DNA from: Apodospora peruviana
Lineage: Eukaryota > Ascomycota > Sordariomycetes > Sordariales > Lasiosphaeriaceae
Length of the DNA: 64,000 bases
NCBI GenBank assembly: GCA_033439685.1
Contig: JAUEDM010000002.1
Span: forward strand, 4,340,001 to 4,404,000
Direction of reading: 5' to 3'
Below are positions 31,305 to 43,952 of this stretch, one piece after another (positions within the stretch are counted from its first letter, which is position 1; every line of letters starts with the position of its first letter). A program made the position numbers and the translations under genes. The notes beneath the pieces are model-generated. The model ran no database searches, was not told the DNA's origin, and worked only from the letters and a program-made list of their open reading frames with translations.

Positions 31305-33345
31305 ATGATCCGTCAAGATTTAAACCGCGTTGATCCCAAAAGGCGAATTGTCGTCGATCACCGCAAAACGCCGTTTGCAGACCCTGCGTACAAGGAGTCG
31401 CAGTATCCGCACCGACTGAACTTCTACGCCACCCCTCCCACCGCAGACATTACGCTCGAACAGTTCGAGCAATGGGCAATCGACAGGCTACGAAGTGTGT
31501 TGGGACATTTCCTACCTCCTGAACGTGTGTGGAAACTCTCCTCAGGTTCCTAACCATTACGTCTGTCTCTCTAGTTCTCGCCGAGCTCGAGGCTTGCTCC
31601 TTTCGCAACAAATCACCCGTCGAGACAGCGGCGCACATGAAGCCACTGCTCGACAAGTACCTCCCACTCGACACCAATAGCTCATCATTCACACAGCTCT
31701 TTGCCCAGCGCCAAAAGGACCACTACAGCCACTTCATCCTGCGCCTAGCCTTCTCGTCCACCGAAGATCTGCGCCGGCGCTTCACCCGGGTAGAGACAAT
31801 GCTATTTCGGATGCGGCTCTCGGGCGGCGACATGCGTGAGCGGGCTGCCTTTATACAGGACTTGAACATTGACTGGGAGCCGGTGTCGGAGGAGGAAAAG
31901 CGCAAGTTCGCGGCTGAGCTGGCAGCGACCAGCGCCGTCTTTGGTAAAAGGCAGGCCCAGGAAGAGGAAACGTGGTGCAAGGTTGATTGGATGCGTGTCC
32001 CAGAGCTCGTGGAGGGACGGAGAGTATTTCTCAAGGGTGGAAAGGCATATGTCCCTGCGCGGGAACAGCAAAGCATGGTCGTCGCAGAGTTCACGACGAG
32101 GTTAGAAAAGGCACTCGAGGTTTGTCACCTCCTGCACCTCCTGCACCTCCAACATGGATAAGCCGGTTTTTCCAGACGCGACTAACATGATGCGATAGCT
32201 TACGGCTCGAGCTCTCCCTCGTCTTGACGAAGACGACCGGCTCACGCCTATCCTCAACCATCTCTCCAAGAACTTTATCACACCAGACGCCAGCTACAGC
32301 GGCAGCAGCTCGGCCGTCGACGGCGCCGAGATCACAGCGCGCAACATTGACAACCTGTCCCAGCACTTCCCCATGTGCATGGCAAACCTGCATCGCCAGC
32401 TCCGCCGCGACGCGCATCTCAAGCACTACGGGCGTCTCCAGTACACCCTGTTCCTCAAGGGCATCGGTCTCAACCTCGAGGAGTGCCTCCTCTTCTGGCG
32501 GCAGAGCTTTAGCAAGATTACCGACGACATGTTCAACAAGGAATACCGCTACAACGTGCGGCACTCCTACGGCGACGTCGGCGGCGACTCCAACAGGCGA
32601 GGCGGCGGGTACAGCCCGTACAGCTGCCAAAAGATACTGACCGAGCACCCGCCCGGCCCGGGCGAGGCTCACGGGTGTCCGTACCGGCACTTCAACATGG
32701 AAAACCTCGCAGCCCTGCTGCAGTCCACCGGTGTCTCCGACAGGGGCGTATTGCAGGGTGTCAAAGAAGACAAGGGCAATCAGAAGTTCCACATGGCGTG
32801 TAACCGGTATGTGCCGGCTCTCTTCCGTGCTTTTTTTACGTCGATCTAGATTTTTCTTCCCTCTCTCAACTCGTTGAACCATCATCACACGCATGTAACT
32901 CGTCCCCATATTCGCCACCAATTCCCCTTTCCCCCTGCCCTGCTCAGGTCTGGATCATTGCTGGGATGGCTTCTAGATTCACTGTGATACGTTACAGTGG
33001 ACACTTTAGTTTCCCAAGCCACTTATTGCCCCCCTCCGTGGATCCGTTGTTCGGCACACATACCCGAAAAATACTGCCCACAACAGCAGGACCCTGAGAC
33101 ATCTTTAAATTTCTTGTATAACACGCGAGAGACAAACTAACGTCCGGGCTCATGTTAGGGTCTTTGAGCATGTCCATAAAGCGGAGTTGAAACGAGCCAA
33201 AGACGATGGTGTCATGACGGCCGCACAGCTCGAGACAATTGTGCACCCCAATGAGTACTTCAAGCGCAGCTATTTGCTCAAGAACATGGGTAAGCAGCCG
33301 GCGTCGCAACAAGGCGGCAGCGGTGATGTGAAGATGGAAGGGTGA
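31305..33345 (+). CDS. pri2: DNA primase large subunit (PriL)
   Basis: Regulatory subunit of the primase-polymerase alpha complex, which makes RNA primers in replication. Four exons: 31305-31494, 31575-32119, 32199-32806, 33159-33345 (1530 nt, 509 residues). The introns are 80, 79 and an unusually long 352 nt. The N-terminal helical domain begins RRIVVDHRKTPFADPAYKE. The C-terminal Fe-S domain has its four cluster cysteines, near residue 305 (HFPMC), 388 (YSCQK), 405 (HGCPYRHF) and 446 (MACNR). The last is created across the third splice junction (CG|G GTC), which supports that intron. The LKHYGRLQYTLFLKGIGL and HPNEYFKRSY blocks are typical. Two ACGCGT boxes in the promoter fit S-phase expression. 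Intact. Confidence 0.95.
32126..32150 (+). repeat. 9-bp tandem repeat in pri2 intron 2
   Basis: The unit CACCTCCTG is repeated about 2.8 times near the 5' end of the second primase intron. It could be length-polymorphic. Confidence 0.6.
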
Positions 33346-36300
33346 TACAATCGCCAACGCGGTGAAATAAGTTCTCTATTGGTTTTAACGGGTTTCCAGA
33401 AGGCCAAGGCCAATAGTTTCTTCTCGGTTATTAGTTACGGCGTTCGTTTTTCTTATCCTCGATTTGCTCTTTAATGCATCCTCGTACTCCTGTCTACCTT
33501 GCCTTAGCCTCCGAGTCTGGGCAAGGTTCCTTGAGGGAATAATATAGGTCTAGACCCCCGTCTATTTGGGTTTGGGTCTGTCAGTTTGTCTTGCGGAGTC
33601 CGGGTAGTGGCAGCATGGGAATAGCACGACGGGCCAGACCGGACCCTGCATTTTGTATGCCAGGGTCCTGTCTGTCTCTGTACATTATGTCTAAGTCGAT
33701 GTGTGTGCGTGTATTTGTGTGTCCCGGTCGATGTGGGTATGGGCAAGGTGAGGAGACGCCTTACTTCTAGGTGGTACGGGGGACCGACAGCAATGTGTCC
33801 GGTACTATTTATGCATGTAATGAAGAATATGGATATCAGAACGAAACGAGGTTATTCAAAAATAAGATACCCCATGAACCGGACTGTGTTGACATTTCAC
33901 TGCCCCATTTTCCTTTTCTCAATCACCCCGCCGACTACTTGGTGGCTTGTTGGCTGGTGGAGGATCGGCAAGCATACGCTGATGGATGTACATCAAAGTC
34001 AATTTAGGGCAGAGAGCTGTTACTGTTGTTGTTGGTGTTGTTCGCATGAGCACAACTCCGCGAGCGTCCCTTCTGCATGAAGTAGTTGCGCCTTTGTGTT
34101 TCCTACTCAGCCAACAACTCAGGAGCAAGGTAATGCGGGATACAAGCAAAGGAACCAGGACAACCTTCGAAGCAGAGCTCTACGAATCCGTACTGGAGCT
34201 TGCTGCAGGCTGCAGGTCAGACCTTGGAACTGACAGCTTCCAAGACTCCATTTTCAGTTTCGGCTGTTCGCTGTTGCTTCATTAGGCAGTCCGCCGGGCC
34301 CGCAGCTCCCGCAAACCAAGCTTTTTTCGGGCAAAAGAAGTGGATGATGGAGCCTCCCTTCTGCCATCATCAGTGTAGGACAGGTCACAGACAGCACTTT
34401 GTTGACGACGGGAAGACAGGAAGCTCTTTTTCGACGACGGGTAATTCCCGCCCCGCCTCCTCAAACTGCCAGTCTACTCTTGAAGAGAAGCCTTGGCAGC
34501 AGCAGGCAGGAGGAGCCTCCGGAGCTAAATCCCCGCCCCCCTTCATCCCTGTCAGTTCAAGATGCAAAATACGGAATATGCTGTAATGGTATGAGGCCAT
34601 TCCCAACATTTTCAGGACTTTCCAAAACATCGACGTCTTCGTAGATGCACCGGCGACATTTGTGGGTCTTGGTTGCAAATCTCTTGATGAGGTTGGTCAA
34701 TCTCAGTATGAGCAGGCTGGTTCAATTGCTTCATACTATCCCAGTAACAACCACAGTTGCCCTTATATTCGTTATATAGCCTCTATGTATACCTTAGGCC
34801 GGCTTTCAGGCAGTCCTGCACTGTGCGGAACGAGAGATAGAGAGAAAGACCCCTATGACACAAGGCAGCATAATTAAGGAGACACTAAGAGGACCTTTCA
34901 GGGTACTGTGGTACTGTTCTGTAGACAAGAGTGATGATGCAACTTTGCTGGCTTCTGGTTCTTCGGTCAAAGACCCTGAGTACCTGCGTCACTAATGTGC
35001 GCAAATTTCGAAGGGTAGGTCCCTTGAAAGCGGAAAAATACCCTGAGATCTTGTTTCGTTGAGCGGAAAGGAGAAGAAACCGAAAAGGTGTGTTACCCTG
35101 GGTTTCTCTTTCTTACTAACGTCAACAGATATAGTATGCACACCGCCAGGTGGTTATGTATACACGTGGAAAGCGAGTAGGTAGGCCGTGGTGGTGTTGA
35201 AGGATGGAGGTGTGTTCGGGCAATGAAATGCACAATGCGGTCATCGAAACTCGGAAAGCTGGGGTTTGGAGTGGAGATCAATGATAGCATCGATAGGTAC
35301 ATACAGGCATGGAGAAGTGCACTGTTTTCGGAGGTACCGCACCCTTCCCCCCTATCTCCGACCTCGGTTTAGTGTTGTAGCAGCTATGGCTTCCGCTCGC
35401 TCGGCATCTGTGTTGTGCAAATCATGATGACGAGATAACAGATGCTGCTTGCTGCAGATGAAACAGAAGACCCTTCTGCACATCCGCGAGTATTATAGGC
35501 GCTTTATACTCGCGTCATAGGTCGTTGGTAACACGCATACCGTAGGAGCTGGAGACGCAGCGGCACCCAAGCCGTTGCTTCCTAACTGCCTACCTACCTT
35601 ATCTTGCCTATATTATGCGCTTCGTGGTAGTGTATACTGTGTGTAGAGGATGAATCTTGACAGGGGTTGCGGTATAGACGACAAGATTGAAGTTGGCTAT
35701 ATTTGCCTCGGAACAAACATCTCACGACCCAAACAATATGCTCACACAATTACACAAAGAATGCCCAAGTGAAGTGCTCAACCCGCCTATCGTTCTCAAA
35801 CAAGACCAGATATTCAGGCACGGCCATATCCGTCTTGAAAATCCAGGTCGACAGCCCCTCCAATCGCACACACGACCTCGCGAACCTCGCGACGATCTTG
35901 CCTTTTCTAATAGTCCCTGATGATCTTGGAGAAAAGGATGATGATGTCGCCTTGCAGCACCTCAACACTAGAGCGAGACCCTGGATCGACAATCCTACAT
36001 AGCAATCCTTGTAATGAACCAAACTTATTAACGACGTTTCGCGATAATAAGCAAACTCGGCTGTTGAGTGTCCCGCAAGATGAGATATCGCAAAACTTGC
36101 ATGAAAAGGGGTTTGGGATAGGAACGACGAATTGAATGATAAAAAAAACAGCGCATGTAGATCTAAAGAGCAATGCAGACACGAGTATGCAAGAGTTGTG
36201 GAGTAGTTTCAACGGCTACTGACTGCATAAGGTAAGTTAAGAGGTGTGTTTTCTGTTTCCAAGTATAGAAAATTGTCCGCGGTTGCTGTCAGGTTCAAAC

Positions 36301-38044
36301 AGCCTTTGAGCTGTCGAGGAAAACCCCCAGCCAGGCCCGGGCACGCAACAAGACAAACCTGGAAACCATCGCACAGCCGCATCTTTCTCGACGCCGGCCC
36401 ACAAACAATTTATCTAAAGTGATTGTAGACGCGGTATGCAGTCCAAAGTTACATGGCAAAGGACTTCAGTCCTTTCACAAAATAACCCGATGGATGGTTA
36501 GACGGGAAGAAAATTATCGGTCTGGCCGGCATATCAAAATTCTGCTGTCAACTCGTTGACCCTGGCAGTGCAAACTCCTACGGAAGCCGCGGAACACTCG
36601 CAGAAAACGTATGAGAGAATAATTGGAGGAAGGTTTTAGTTACTCATTTCATCGTAAACCCAAGATGCTATGAGAGCCAAGTCTAAAATGATGCCCCCAA
36701 GATAAACAGCAAAGCCAGATTTCCAAACCCGGCAGCCATATGCTGTAATCCCTAGAACCCTTTGATGTGTGTCCCTTTTTGCCAATTCCCGATCTGCTGC
36801 AAGTTTGAATCGCCAAGATGTAATCCATTCGCCCGCCCCCGGGTATGCCATGCAAAATACGAAATGACACCAGGCGCCTCGCTCGAAAATTTCCCAAAAT
36901 TGAAGTAGCCCGCTTGGCAAAAATCCACAAAGGCCCGCCTCCAAAGTTCCCAATAATAAAAAAGGTTAAATAAAAAGGAGGGGAGAAAAAGAGCCATATC
37001 CACCGCCAGAGTGAAATGTCTTGAAGTCATTCGCCGTTTGGACTAAAATCCGCCCACCAAAGCCCCTGAATTCCCGTTGACCCCACTACCCAGAAGCAGG
37101 TCGACGTCAGAGGCTTGGCAAAAGACAAGGGGTTAAAGACTCCCGCGAAACAGAGTAAAGGAGAAGGGGAAAGCGGGGTAACCCCATCAAGTTATCGCTT
37201 TCCTTATTGGTGAGAAAGGGTTGAAAGTCCAGCCTGGACCAGTCAAGCCGCCAACCCCAATGACGTGCAAAAGATCCAGCCCAAGAAAAAAAGTGCACAG
37301 GAATGGCCAGTGCGTTGAATGGATGGAGACATCTGCATTGAGAGCGAATTTTTCGACTTTGTGAAGATGGTCCCGTGAACGGATTTGCGTCTGCCGATGC
37401 CAAGGTCCAATGCCGAAGGTGCGGTGGTGTTACTGCCCAGATGCCTTGCTTTGAAGAACATATCCGAGAACGTAGCCGTGGGTGCCCCGTGGCAAATGTT
37501 GCGGAGAGGCTTCTTCGAGAAGACCCCTCTTGCATGTTCCAGTCGTATAATTCGTGGGGTGGTGTGATCGACAGTTCCCTTGCTGTGGGACACAGCACAG
37601 ATGGCAGACTCAGATTGTTTCTGAGTCAGCACCCTGATATCATATCCCCACGGCGTCGTAACCGTTCTAGCCAGCAAGCTCGAGGTAGGGTCCGATCAGC
37701 TGTCGACAGGGTCTGGCCGGTTTGGCTTCGACATGTCGTGGATGCTCAGTCGAATCCCGTCGTTGAAACCCGATGCATAAGAGATTCTTTAAGACTCTTG
37801 AGACGGGCGTGAACACCGAGGTAAGCCTTGCCGGACCCGGAGGACCGGCGGCGACTGTGTCGTGGCTGCAGCGGTGAGCGCTTGCATTCCAATTAGACTC
37901 GAGTCCGCCGTCTGATGAGGAATGGTTCAAGTAAAGAAAGATGGCCCAATTCCGTCCCTATTCGACTTCGGGTTTGATCCGAGGTAGCCGGTCCATAGGT
38001 CTTGTCCGTGGTTGCTGAAATCCACAGTACCCGGCACAGGTACT
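33346..38044. other. gene-poor tract (4.7 kb)
   Basis: The 3' flank of pri2 followed by mixed sequence with no frame that resembles a protein family. The longest frame, at 37375-37812 (145 residues), has a CRRC...C pattern but no recognisable fold or start context. There is no transposon terminal structure or tRNA-like T-loop. It may hold untranslated RNA or UTRs that cannot be seen from sequence alone. Confidence 0.5.
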
Positions 38045-38326
38045 TCACTTGTAGCCCACCATTTTCGCACACCGATTGCAGTAGTATATGTTGGTTCCGA
38101 TCTGAACCATGCCGGAGGAGCTGGGGTGGTCTGTCGAGGTCACCTCTTCTGCTCGTGCGCACCTGAGGCAGCGCAACACAGCGACCTGAACTCTTGGTGG
38201 GTTGTCCATGCTGTGTCTTACTGACGACGACGAGCCTGTGGAGGAGAGATCTGAATCCGACGCCGAGTACGACGAGCCTGAAGACGAGGAGCCGAGATAA
38301 CGGGGCTTGGGTCGCTGCGAGGACAT
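38045..38326 (-). CDS. small zinc-ribbon-like protein, 93 residues
   Basis: Single-exon small protein. The first half is a Ser/Asp-rich disordered region (SSSSGSSYSASDSDLSS). The second half has two CxxC pairs, LRCLRCARAEE and YYCNRCAKMVGYK, 30 or so residues apart, the spacing of a small zinc ribbon. No signal peptide or membrane segment is present, so the product is probably nuclear or cytosolic. Function is not known; the arrangement suggests a protein- or nucleic-acid-binding adaptor. The well-formed cysteine pairs and compact C-terminus argue for a real gene rather than a chance frame. It stands alone, with 4.7 kb without genes on one side and 5.6 kb on the other. Confidence 0.7.
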   Translation of the reverse strand: MSSQRPKPRYLGSSSSGSSYSASDSDLSSTGSSSSVRHSMDNPPRVQVAVLRCLRCARAEEVTSTDHPSSSGMVQIGTNIYYCNRCAKMVGYK

Positions 38327-41300
38327 CGTCGATTTCGGCAGTGCGTAGGTGCGGAATGTGTTAAGCGGTAGCCAGAGTGGGAAAGGTCCTTCTGGAGTTT
38401 GTTGGCGATGCTGAGTGCAGAGTGGTGGCCTAAGAGCTTTGGAGTTATGTTACTTGGGTATTTGAGTCGTCGATGTCTCAAGATGATTCTGAGGAAGTGA
38501 GAGATTTCGTTCGTTTCAAGAGAAAGCAGGGCTGGGCCAGACCAAGCCTTTGTATGTGCCAGGATTCTGACGACGCACCAACAAGGCGCAGGGTGCCAGG
38601 GGGTGCCTAGGGGGTGTGATGTAGCGACCAGCTAGGGTTACGTGAGTCCGAGGCAGCACGGCAGCAGAGGTACCCCCGTACCGCGGTACCTGCCCCAACA
38701 GGTTGCAGTTTCGTGGACATATGCGCTTACTGAGTTCTGTGCATTTGGACAGCACACCCCAACACCCAAGCATCAGCATGCACCTTGCAAAACCCGAGTG
38801 ATTTCCGGCCGACAAATACCAGCAGCTGGCTGCTTTAAACTTTCTCCCTTGTTGGTTTCGAACAGGAACATTGATTCCGCGTAAAATGGCCACCCGGACC
38901 TTGTCCAAGATTTCATGATTCCTTACGGTCAACAGACTCATAATTCTTCTCTCCTGTATGCGGCTGGATAAGGCCTTTTGCAGCAGATAGGCCTTCGTAT
39001 TAATAGTTCTTGAGTTCCGACCTGTCAGATGCTCTCTATATGATAACGGAGACTCCGGAACCCGCCGTCAGAGATAGCTGTCCGGCCCCGTTTGTATCTG
39101 GATGTCTCGGCGAAATACTTTTTTACTGTTTGGGGGTGCCCGTTCCGGATGCGCGGTGGTGGTCGGGTGCATGACAGCACATCGCCATGGCGCCATCCTG
39201 TGACCTATGGTTCGAGAGCACAGTCAAAAGCAATGAGTTGCATCAAAAAGTGTATTCCATAGTATACTCTCCACCACCAGAGCCCAGGCTCGCGGATCAT
39301 CGCTTCGCGAGTGAAATCTGGGACCCAGCGGCGTCATCAAGAAGGTGGGTCATCTGCCAAGGTGTGAGCAAAAGGGACGGGGGGTGGACTCGGTTATGTG
39401 CATTCTCTGATCTCGCCCAGAAATCTCGATCTGAATAAGCGGCAGTGGTTGCATATCCCCATATCTTTCGGCGCAAACTGTATTAGGACCCACCGGGGTC
39501 TGGCCAAGCCCATAGGTGCCCTTCACTGCCTTCCAGATTCCACCTGAGCTTTCCAGATGTCAACGGTCGTTCCTCCGCATAAAAAGCGATCGGTTGTCGC
39601 TTGGGCGGTCGTGGCCGTGCCGTCACAAAAAGATCAGCACTCCTCTGCCCGGACCTGAAGGTCCCTTTTGACTGCCTTGACACGTAGTTCCATTTTGTCC
39701 ACTAATAGCACGGACTCAATCTTCCAGACCGTTCTTTTGGTCCCTGGCCAGAGCAAGAAAAAGCTAATTTTGCACAGAGCAAAGATCGACGGGTCCCAGC
39801 TGTCGGGAAGCCTTGTGGAGACAGTTTACTAACTGCAAATCACCACTAATGTTTCAGTGCCCTGACTGCCATCTTATTGCTATTACTTCTCCGCTTCTCC
39901 CCCAGCAGTCGACCTTGAGAATATGGAGACCATTTTACCGATCCGTGCTGAGAGCCAAGCACTTTGACCAACGGTCAAACCCTTTAGCATTCGTAAAGCC
40001 AAGCCAACCTGGACTACGATGGCTCGTTCTGGCAAATACGGTCAAACCCCACGGCTCCCGACGGCCCGACAGATTTACATCGATTACTGCACAGACAAAG
40101 GACAGCTACCCGAACACATCACCCTTTAGAAACAACTTACAGATAATTCCTGCCCAGGGTTTACTACGATCCACAGGGAGCATTCTGTTGGTCACGCCAA
40201 GTTCGTACATACGAACGTACGGTCACTCGGCAGACTTTGACCAGAATCGATCTAGGTCTGGACGGCATATAGGCCTACTCGCGGGGTGGGACGACTTATC
40301 AAGTCTGGTTTGAACCTCATCTTGGACAAGGACCACGCGTTTGCAATCACTTACCGCGCTACTAGCGGAATCCTCCTGCATCACACTTCTACCATGATTC
40401 GTCGAGGACTCGAAAGATTCTCCTTCTCGACCGATTAGGCAGGCCGAACTGCTTGCTGATGGGTTTGAGGTGGGTAACAAGGTCAGGTCTTGCCGGCCTT
40501 ATTTCATCTTTCTCCGTTCTTTTCTGAGCAGCATCTCGATGCCACGTCCACGCTATGATATCCGGCAGATGAAATGGAGAATACTGGAAGATTCCGCCGC
40601 TCTAATCTGCCAGACAGGAGTTCCCGGTCTCCCGTTCGATATCATACCAGGCACACCAACCCAGCAGCGAGGGGTAAGTGAGGCTTGCGAGAGGTTAAGC
40701 AACGCACACAATCCACCCACACTGTTTCCGCGTATCCAATCATACTGGACAGGCTGCCGCACGCGTTCAAGTTTTCCCCATCGCATTCTCCCAAAGGTCA
40801 TGCCCAAAAAGATGGAAATCCGAAAATTCTCGATCCTCGATCCCTTTTACCGTCGCATTATTGACACGCACGGCATGTGAACCTAGACGATATGTCGTGA
40901 ACGGCTTGTGAAGCGGATACATCGTCACATTATCTAGAAAATGTGTGTGATGCGTATGCGTGCGTGTCTCGGCTTTTGCTTGATAAGGGTCCTTTTTCGT
41001 TTGCAACAGACTCACAGCATGCTGCCGAGACATGACTGAGGGGTCGTCCATCGGGTTCTGCCCTCCTCGCGTCGTGTTCGAGGGTACAAAGGACTCTCGA
41101 GACATTTGATATTTGGTTATTACCTAAGTTTGAGTCTCGGGGCAATGTGTCACGACAGGTGAGTTCGTCCGCTGCTTGGATGGAAACCAACTGAAGCACG
41201 TGTGAATTTGACTCGAAGACATCCCAGCCGTCGGTAGAGTTTCCAACTGGCCAGCCGGAGGCACCAATCTTCATTTGATACCTACTCAACTGACCTCAGC

Positions 41301-43952
41301 GTTCGACAACGTTGCAGTTTTGGTAGAAGAGTTATCGCCTTCTGGTGACCTTGCATGTGGGATCAACCGCGACCCACGAAAGCTGTAAAGTAAAAATTGA
41401 TTAACGATCTCGATGGAGATCATGGCCCCATCTTTGCAGCTTATCCCCCATGTCAGGCATATACATAATGAGCCGCTATTTAGTTTTAGGTGGCTGATCT
41501 TCACCATATTTGAGCATCCACCCCCCTCCCCTCCTTTTCGCCTTCTCTGGACATCTCGATGTGCGGTTTCCGATAACTTTCTCGATTCCGATGTTTGATA
41601 TCTGTTATTCGATCTGAGGACTGTCATCCATCCACTCACACTGCCCCACAAGTCTCTGCATATTTGTTTTTGTTGGGCTTCTCCAGCTTACCGAACTTGA
41701 GAGCTTAAAGATCGGCACTCGGTATCCGTCAACCGATCGAGGACTGCGCCATGTCATCAGTCCTTTACGGCGGGTTTCGTTTCTAGAAGGGTTTACAACG
41801 ATGCCGATGTCCCTGTTGAAAAGGCCTTGGTATTGAGTGACTTTTGGGCTGCAATCTCCGAGTAGTTACAGGTCGGCCCGGTGGGCTTTTTCAGAGGACC
41901 CTACGAAGTTGCACAGAAGATTGACCAACAGGTACTGGAGCAAGCCCGCCGTTGTGCCAGTTTGGGCCACGACTCTTTTTAAGCTTTGAGTTTTCGGACT
42001 TCATAATCTCACCCGTTTACTCCTCGAAGCGAGTTAGTTGTATGCCCCATTTCACCAGTGTTTACAAAGACAACCTGATAAGACGCACTACAATAAACGA
42101 GTATCCAACTTTCTCCTATTACAACTCACTCACACAACAGATGAGCGAATAAAATCTAAAATGAGAAAGAAGGTCAGGAATATCAATACTATCAAGTCTA
42201 AATAAAGACTAACAACCACATATCCAGAGTCCGGATTCACACCCATTGATCTTTAGATCTCCGTGGGCTGGGCGGCTTCTTGTGGAGCCGACTAGTATGT
42301 AATCTTCATGGTAGGTCCACATCACTGCCGCACCTAGTTGACAACATGGAAGCTATTCATGGGCAGTTCTTGAAGGCTTCCTGTCAACTGGCCGGCTCCG
42401 TTCAGCCATCCGAGCAGGGTCAAAGCCGCTCGAAAACACGATAAAAAAAGGGCAAGTTTCTTCGCAGGCAGGCAAGCAAACAGACAAGCTACCCAACTAT
42501 GATTCCGGAATGATAATATTACCTGACCATCGGTTGACGTCAACTCAAAAGTGTACACTGTCAACCATGTCTAGAGAGATCAGATTGCTTGCACCAAGCT
42601 TCTCTGCTCAAACCTTCCGGGGGAGGGGGAGCGGGCGGACGCAGAACGATCCCAGGCTGGATAAGAAAAGGCAACGCAGACACGAACGCAAACAACATTG
42701 AGCCACCACGGAGCGTATGAGAATAGAACAGAAACACATACTAAGATTCTTCTTTGGGTATCAGACTATCTCACTTCGAATCCTGACAAAATAGACAGCA
42801 AGGTCCCTTGGTCACCACTCAAGCAGTAGCACCGCCACCACAGAGCAAAGAGACCACAGTGTGAACAAAACCGGGTTTTCTCATTGTCTGTTATGCCCTT
42901 CTTCACTGCTTCAACTTCTCTCTCCTATGCCTAAGGTAAACGTCCTCTGCCACCAACCACCCGCTATTCCATCGCTATAGAAGAAATTACACCATAAAAC
43001 AGGGAGAAAAAACCAGACCTGGCTTAAAGAGTAAATAGAAGACACAAAGAAGTAAGCACAAACTGGTCGTGGTTGTTTGTCGATTGTAAAGCATGCATAT
43101 CTCACTTCCCTTCACCCATGCGTGTGTCTTGCACACCGAAAACTCCATTTTGCGAGATATCAAACGCCGTCGCAAGACTCCTCAAGACCAAAAACATCAT
43201 AAACCGAACCGCGAAGATAAAAAGTAGCAAAACAAAGGACGAAAGAAAACCATGAAAAGGAAAGTCCCGTTCTTTTGGAAAAGAAGATGAGTAGGAAAAA
43301 GGAATGTTGGGAGCCAGAGTCGATACAAACGAGTTCCTTCAGACTCCTAGGAGTCGGTTATCCACCCCCCTCTTCGTCTCTCGCTTATCCTATATTAGCC
43401 CAGATGGCAGTAAAGAAAAGAAAGAAAATGGAGCATAGTCTAGGCGTAGTGTGGTATCTTTTGGTGTAGTTGGATAATACAAAAGTAGTGATGTGGGCTT
43501 GGTTAAGGTATGTGCGTCGGGTGAGATTTCCAGCCGAGTCCTCCAGAGAAACACGAGCTCCCGCTATCAAGGTATGCGAGCCTAGTAAGGTATTGCAAAT
43601 ATAGTCTGTCGCAAGGTCGCTCGGGGTCGTCACGGGTTCGCGATGAGAGGAATAAGAACCGCCGGGTTCAACAGAAGTAATGTTTTGAAACAAGGAATAA
43701 CTGATGAGGCTAATGAAACTTAGCAGACCGTCTATTATGGCGCTTTAGTGGCAAGTGGCCGGGCGAATGTGTCTTTCAAACCAGAATAAAAAGATCGTGT
43801 CGTCGTCAGTCGGGCTACCTTGGGAGCTTTAAGCCTAGAGTTTGGCGGATGAAGACAATGAGCGGATGAGAACATCTGGGCTCGTGGCCAGCAAGACACG
43901 CCTGTTTTTATGATGAACGGGTAATGCGGCGCATTTCAAGCAGCAGAACACA
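38327..43952. other. gene-poor tract (5.6 kb)
   Basis: It lies upstream of the small zinc-ribbon gene and downstream of the CaaX protein gene. It contains a 12-bp palindrome GTACCGCGGTAC at 38678-38689. Frames at 39813-40313 and 40470-40880 (166 and 136 residues) have no family resemblance. It may be an extended regulatory region or contain non-coding transcripts. Confidence 0.5.

Noticed and set aside
32091..32921. 276-residue minus-strand frame
   Set aside because: Antisense to the third primase exon.
37375..37812. 145-residue plus-strand frame with a CRRC motif
   Set aside because: Cysteines are not in a recognisable finger spacing, and the frame is typical of random GC-rich sequence.
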